Shown piece by piece: positions 60,301-64,000 of a stretch of 64,000 bases of DNA. The stretch covers positions 24,602,075-24,666,074 of the forward strand of contig NC_026658.2 of assembly GCF_000004075.3 (NCBI RefSeq), written 5' to 3'. The DNA comes from Cucumis sativus. Taxonomy: Eukaryota > Streptophyta > Magnoliopsida > Cucurbitales > Cucurbitaceae. The notes beneath the pieces are model-generated. The model ran no database searches. It was not told where the DNA came from and was given only the letters and a program-made list of their open reading frames with translations. How positions within the stretch are numbered: position 1 is the stretch's first letter; the number at the start of each line of letters is the position of its first letter. A program made the translations under genes and the position numbers.

Positions 60301-63300
60301 TTATCAGTAGATATAATTTAATAAATTCTAAACTTTTGCTATATTTGTAATTATTTTCACCAATGTTGTCATTTTGAAATAATTTCTATTATCCTCGAGG
60401 AAGAATGATACATGAATGAACCATGGTTCATATCTCATCTAAATACAAGGTAGATAACTACTTGGTATATACAAAAAAATGTAAACCTTTCTTTTCGAAC
60501 TTATCGATCATTCCATATTATTATTTTATAAGTCAAAACCTCAACAAAGTCTAAATCCTCGTTATAATTTTATGTTATATATATTTTTTTAAAATCGATA
60601 ATTTTGGCATGAGTGATTCTTCATTGTCCCCTCATTTCATATTTACGATAGGTTTAGAGAGAAAAATGCTTTTAAAAAAATGATTGAGATTCATAAATGT
60701 TATAGTAATTGTAAGTTATAAGTTTCCCCTAGCTTTAAGCATTATATTCACACCTTTAGCTTTCATGATATATTATTGAAACAACACTCCCTTCTTCCTC
60801 CCTCTTCCAATTTTAATTTTTAATATTAAGTTAGTTAGTAATGGTTTTTCTCATTAATAATCACATTAACCACCAAACACACAGTTCTTTCTCAATTAAG
60901 CAAAACCTTGATCATGATGTTGCAAGAACAAGCCATTCCCAAAGCAAGGTATACCCTCATCAATTTTTATCACATGTTGCAACTAATCATTTAATTACTC
61001 CAATATCTCTCTTTAATTAATATTTTAATTGTTGTCACTCTGATTAAATTAATAGCAAAAATCTCATATTAACTTAAGAGATTTATATGGAATAAGGTTT
61101 TGATTGGTTTTATGAAAAAGATGGAATGTTTGGTTTAGCAGTATTATTAATATGACTAATTTTCTAAGTTAACTTTAACCATATATAGATTACTAATTAA
61201 TTAACCTTCATTTCTTCAATGGGGCATTCCCTTTTGCTTTCCCCAATCGTGTGCCTTAATTAATCATTTGTAAAAGTAATATTTGAGTAAAAGTAAAAGG
61301 GAAAAACCAATAAATAAAAAGTCTCACTTCTCAAGCAAACTCAATCTTACACTTACCATTCTTTTGTTCTTATTATTATCATTATAATTCACAAAAGCCC
61401 TTTCAAAGATTTTGTGCTTTTTAATTTTTCTTTTTTTTAAAATTGCTTTTAAATTTTAATAATGCTTTCTCTCCATCATGATTATTCATCCATCATTATT
61501 TTCAATTTTTTTCTTTATCCCTAATTGTTTTTTTTATTCTAAAAAACCAATTGATTTCTTTTATATTTAATTTGCTTAAACTTGAAGAATTATAAGATAT
61601 TATATGTACATGACGTAATATCTAAAATTTTTTAAATCTTTTTTTATATATAATATAGTAACAAAATCTTATTATATTTTGATTATTTTAGAGCTATATT
61701 TTTTAAAAAAAATTGGGAAAACAAAAACGTTTACAGTATTTACTCGGTTTAATTAGAGAATCCTTTTAGTCTTGTCAAATGTCTAATTATATATATTCAA
61801 TTGAACTTTGAATCAAAATATAAGGTTGATTTTAATTATTTGATCAAATCAAAGTCTATCTACATCAAACATCTTTGAGACAACTTTAGATTTTTATATG
61901 TATTAATAATAGCATAATACAAATTTTATCATAATTAAACAAATGATAAATAATCTTTTAGAAAATTTATTATAAATGATAAAATTGTAAAAGAAAAATA
62001 TTTAAACATGGTTATATTTTATAAATATATGGAATATTTTGCTATATTTTAAAAAATGATATTTTTTTCATTATTAGGACATATTTAGGGATGATTATAA
62101 AATAGTTAAAGATAACTTTTTTTTCTTTTTTATAATTTCTTAAACATTAAATTAATTTTGATTTTATACTTCTTTCAAAAGAGTCTTTTTTATTTTTTTT
62201 ATTTCAATTTTTCACGAGTTTTATCAAAAACATAAAAATTAACAATTTAGTGTATATTGTGTAGAACAAAATCACTCAAACAAAATTCATTTCTTACAAA
62301 AAAAAATATTATTTTTTATAGAAAGAAAATGAAATGAAAATTTGTAATTGATGATTTGACCAGACACCACAAGAAAAAAGGTAGTTAAATGAAGGGTATT
62401 ATATAGCGTTACATTTAGGAACATCTCAACAAAACCCAAACCTAATTATAGCATATGACCAACCAGACAATGATGTTGTGAAAATGTCCAACACGTTTTC
62501 ATAACACACATCAATTTAACCTATACTTCTTCTTCTTCTTTTTTATTTATAGAAAAATCCTTATATAAACTATAACCTTTCAATTTTATCAAATTGATTT
62601 GCACTTTGCTTCTATTTCCATATAACTCATGTATCATTATAAATGTTTTAAAACAAACATTTTATCACGTGATTGTACTCGAAATGTATTGGATTTACCC
62701 ATTTGAAAGCATTTAATCAAGTTTGAGAATTCTAGATGAAAGAAGGCAGATGAGGTTATTCTAATTATAATAGTTTTGGTACACATGGCGACAATTTCGC
62801 AAATATTTTCTTAAACGGCTGTAATTGAGCATTTGATCCTAAATAATAGAGTTAATTAGAATAGTATGTAAAGTATTTAGTTAAAAAAAAAAAGGGTAAT
62901 TAGATTCATGAAATGCAAGGAAAGGATGGATTTAGAAAATAGTGTATGAATTAGAATTTAGGAATAGGAAGTTACTTGATAAACAAACACGGGATATTCG
63001 TGCGTAGGATTTTAATTTTATTCAACATATTGTCAGAATATTTGTATAAATGTAACGTCTCTTTTAAGCTTCAATAAACTGACTCAATACGCGCCTCGCG
63101 TGACTTCACTCCCCAATTAAACTATTTTTAAATTCCCCTCCCCAATACGTTGCTGTTTTCTAACGCGAGTAGACTTATTCCGAACGAACGCCGCGAGTAG
63201 AGGATTCCTCTTTTAACGAATTGACACAAACTAAATATAATTTCTTTAATATATTTTTATTTTTGTTTTGAAGCTGCTGCTAAAAGAAACGGTTATGGTC

Positions 63301-63592
63301 CTAAATCTCGCCTACACCAACTCCCCCATTCTCCGTCGCCGGCGGACCGTTACTGTTACGGTGACTCACTCCATTCCTTATAATTCTCTCTCTAATTACC
63401 GCCATTAATTCTCCGAAACCCACTCTCACTCACCATCTTTCTCTCTCTTTTTCCACTTATTATTGTTCTTCTTGCACTTTCTTTTTACTCTCTCTTCTTG
63501 GAACATATATCATCGCTCTTGTTTATGGCGGAATCTTTGAAATATTGTTAGGGTTTTTGGAATGGGAGGTGAATTCATTTCTGGATTTCAGC
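57376..63592. other. Long AT-rich spacer and QWRF gene promoter
   Basis: About 6.2 kb without a supported gene. It includes a tRNA-like SINE head at 58804-58855, a copy of the dispersed AT-rich repeat near 60020-60370, very AT-rich sequence at 61400-62350, and from about 63080 a GC-richer promoter and leader for the last gene. Small frames at 58915-59145 and 59753-59956 show no similarity I recognise. Confidence 0.5.
58804..58855 (-). mobile_element. tRNA-derived SINE head or tRNA-like remnant
   Basis: On the minus strand TAGCTTAGAGG (58852-58842), an A-box-like word, is followed 24 bp later by GGTTCGAAACC (58817-58807), a perfect B box. No full cloverleaf forms, which fits a tRNA-derived SINE rather than a tRNA gene. 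The tail end was not located. Confidence 0.4.
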
Positions 63593-63600
63593 AATGGTAG
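63562..63600 (+). promoter_or_regulatory. Upstream open reading frame overlapping the QWRF start
   Basis: ATG at 63562 opens a 12-codon frame (MGGEFISGFQQW) whose stop TAG at 63598-63600 lies just past the main ATG at 63593, in another frame. An overlapping uORF of this kind should lower translation of the main frame unless ribosomes bypass it or terminate and back up. Confidence 0.5.
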
Positions 63601-64000
63601 CTGCTGTATCAACGACGATAAACTCCAAGACTGCCCCTCAGAAAGGGCCTCCTCCTCATCTTCATCCTACGCGACACAATTCGAACAGGCTTCCTTTATT
63701 TCCATCTGAGTCCGACAATGCAATCCATCCACGCAAGCCCAAATCGCGGGAGGTTACTTCTCGATTTATGCCTCCATCCAACTCATCTTCCTCGCCCTTG
63801 CTTACGAAACGTTCTTCTTCTCCTTCACTCTCTAGAACTTCCAGTTTAGCTGCTACGCCGACGCAGGCTGCTTCGTCTCTCAATAAGCGTTCTACATCGG
63901 TGGACCGCAGGAGAGTTGGGACTCCTAGGCCTTACTCTCTTGATTTCAGGACTGGGTTTGATAATGGTGGACTGGGGGAGATGCCTGCCTCTCAGAAGTT
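63593..64000 (+). CDS. QWRF2: QWRF motif-containing protein (QWRF2/SCO3-like), 5' part
   Basis: The first 136 codons of a gene cut by the window end. The protein starts MVAAVSTTINSKTAPQKGPP, is basic and serine/proline-rich, and has SREVTSRFM, RSSSPSLSRTSS, NKRSTSVDRRR and RPYSLDFRTG blocks. These are typical of the disordered N-terminus of the plant QWRF/SCO3/AUG8 family, which binds microtubules and the augmin complex. The QWRF motif and the family's C-terminal domain would lie beyond the window. A DUF620 gene is 23 kb upstream on the same strand. From memory, Arabidopsis QWRF1 (At3g19570) and QWRF2 (At1g49890) also lie near DUF620 genes. The start is the first ATG of this frame; a uORF overlaps it. 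Confidence 0.82.

Noticed and set aside
60914-60960. Possible short first exon (MMLQEQAIPKA then GTATAC)
   Set aside because: No following exon in frame and no recognised protein; too short to support.

Overview
The window is nuclear DNA of a flowering plant, almost certainly a eudicot. Most genes are split by short GT-AG introns, the spacers are very AT-rich, and the families are plant-specific: CYP81-type cytochromes P450, a CLE peptide, an A3 cyclin, a DUF620 protein, TGD5 and a QWRF protein. The general look suggests a cucurbit, but that is an impression and nothing here proves it. All exon boundaries were read by eye from splice consensus, frame continuity and family resemblance.

Layout. 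1-29.4 kb is a CYP81-type P450 array. Two genes lie on the minus strand (1031-1960, whose second exon is not in the window, and 3602-5295) and three on the plus strand (21487-23163, 23912-25550, 27226-29433). All share one intron at the same place and phase. The two halves are separated by about 16 kb that holds a CLE25/26-like peptide gene with an altered core (11089-11334), an eight-exon cyclin A3 gene (12314-14488) and a weak small-transcript region near 20 kb. 30-41 kb holds a 12-exon membrane-anchored aspartic protease (30139-36316) and a DUF620 gene (39197-40950). 43-51.6 kb is a run of small genes: a TGD5-like glycine-rich protein, a secreted glycine-rich wall-type protein, a DUF1909 zinc-finger protein, an 88-residue unknown, and ribosomal protein S29. 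52.6-57.4 kb is a tandem segmental duplication; each unit carries an identical tRNA-Ala(CGC) on the minus strand and, beyond it, a three-exon gene for a small secreted proline-rich protein with an acidic DY motif. 57.4-63.5 kb is AT-rich spacer. The window ends inside the first exon of a QWRF2-like microtubule protein gene.

How the genes relate. The P450s are ER-anchored monooxygenases of specialised metabolism that grew by tandem duplication. The remaining genes are mostly independent housekeeping or signalling genes. The most unusual items are the CLE peptide whose core has Thr-Trp in place of Gly-Pro, the duplicated tRNA plus secreted-peptide unit (a candidate undescribed sulfated peptide family), a P450 lacking the I-helix threonine, a GC-AG intron in the cyclin gene, and a 61-bp tandem repeat directly upstream of the RPS29 TATA box. 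I saw no intact retroelement; a few small repeat remnants are listed.
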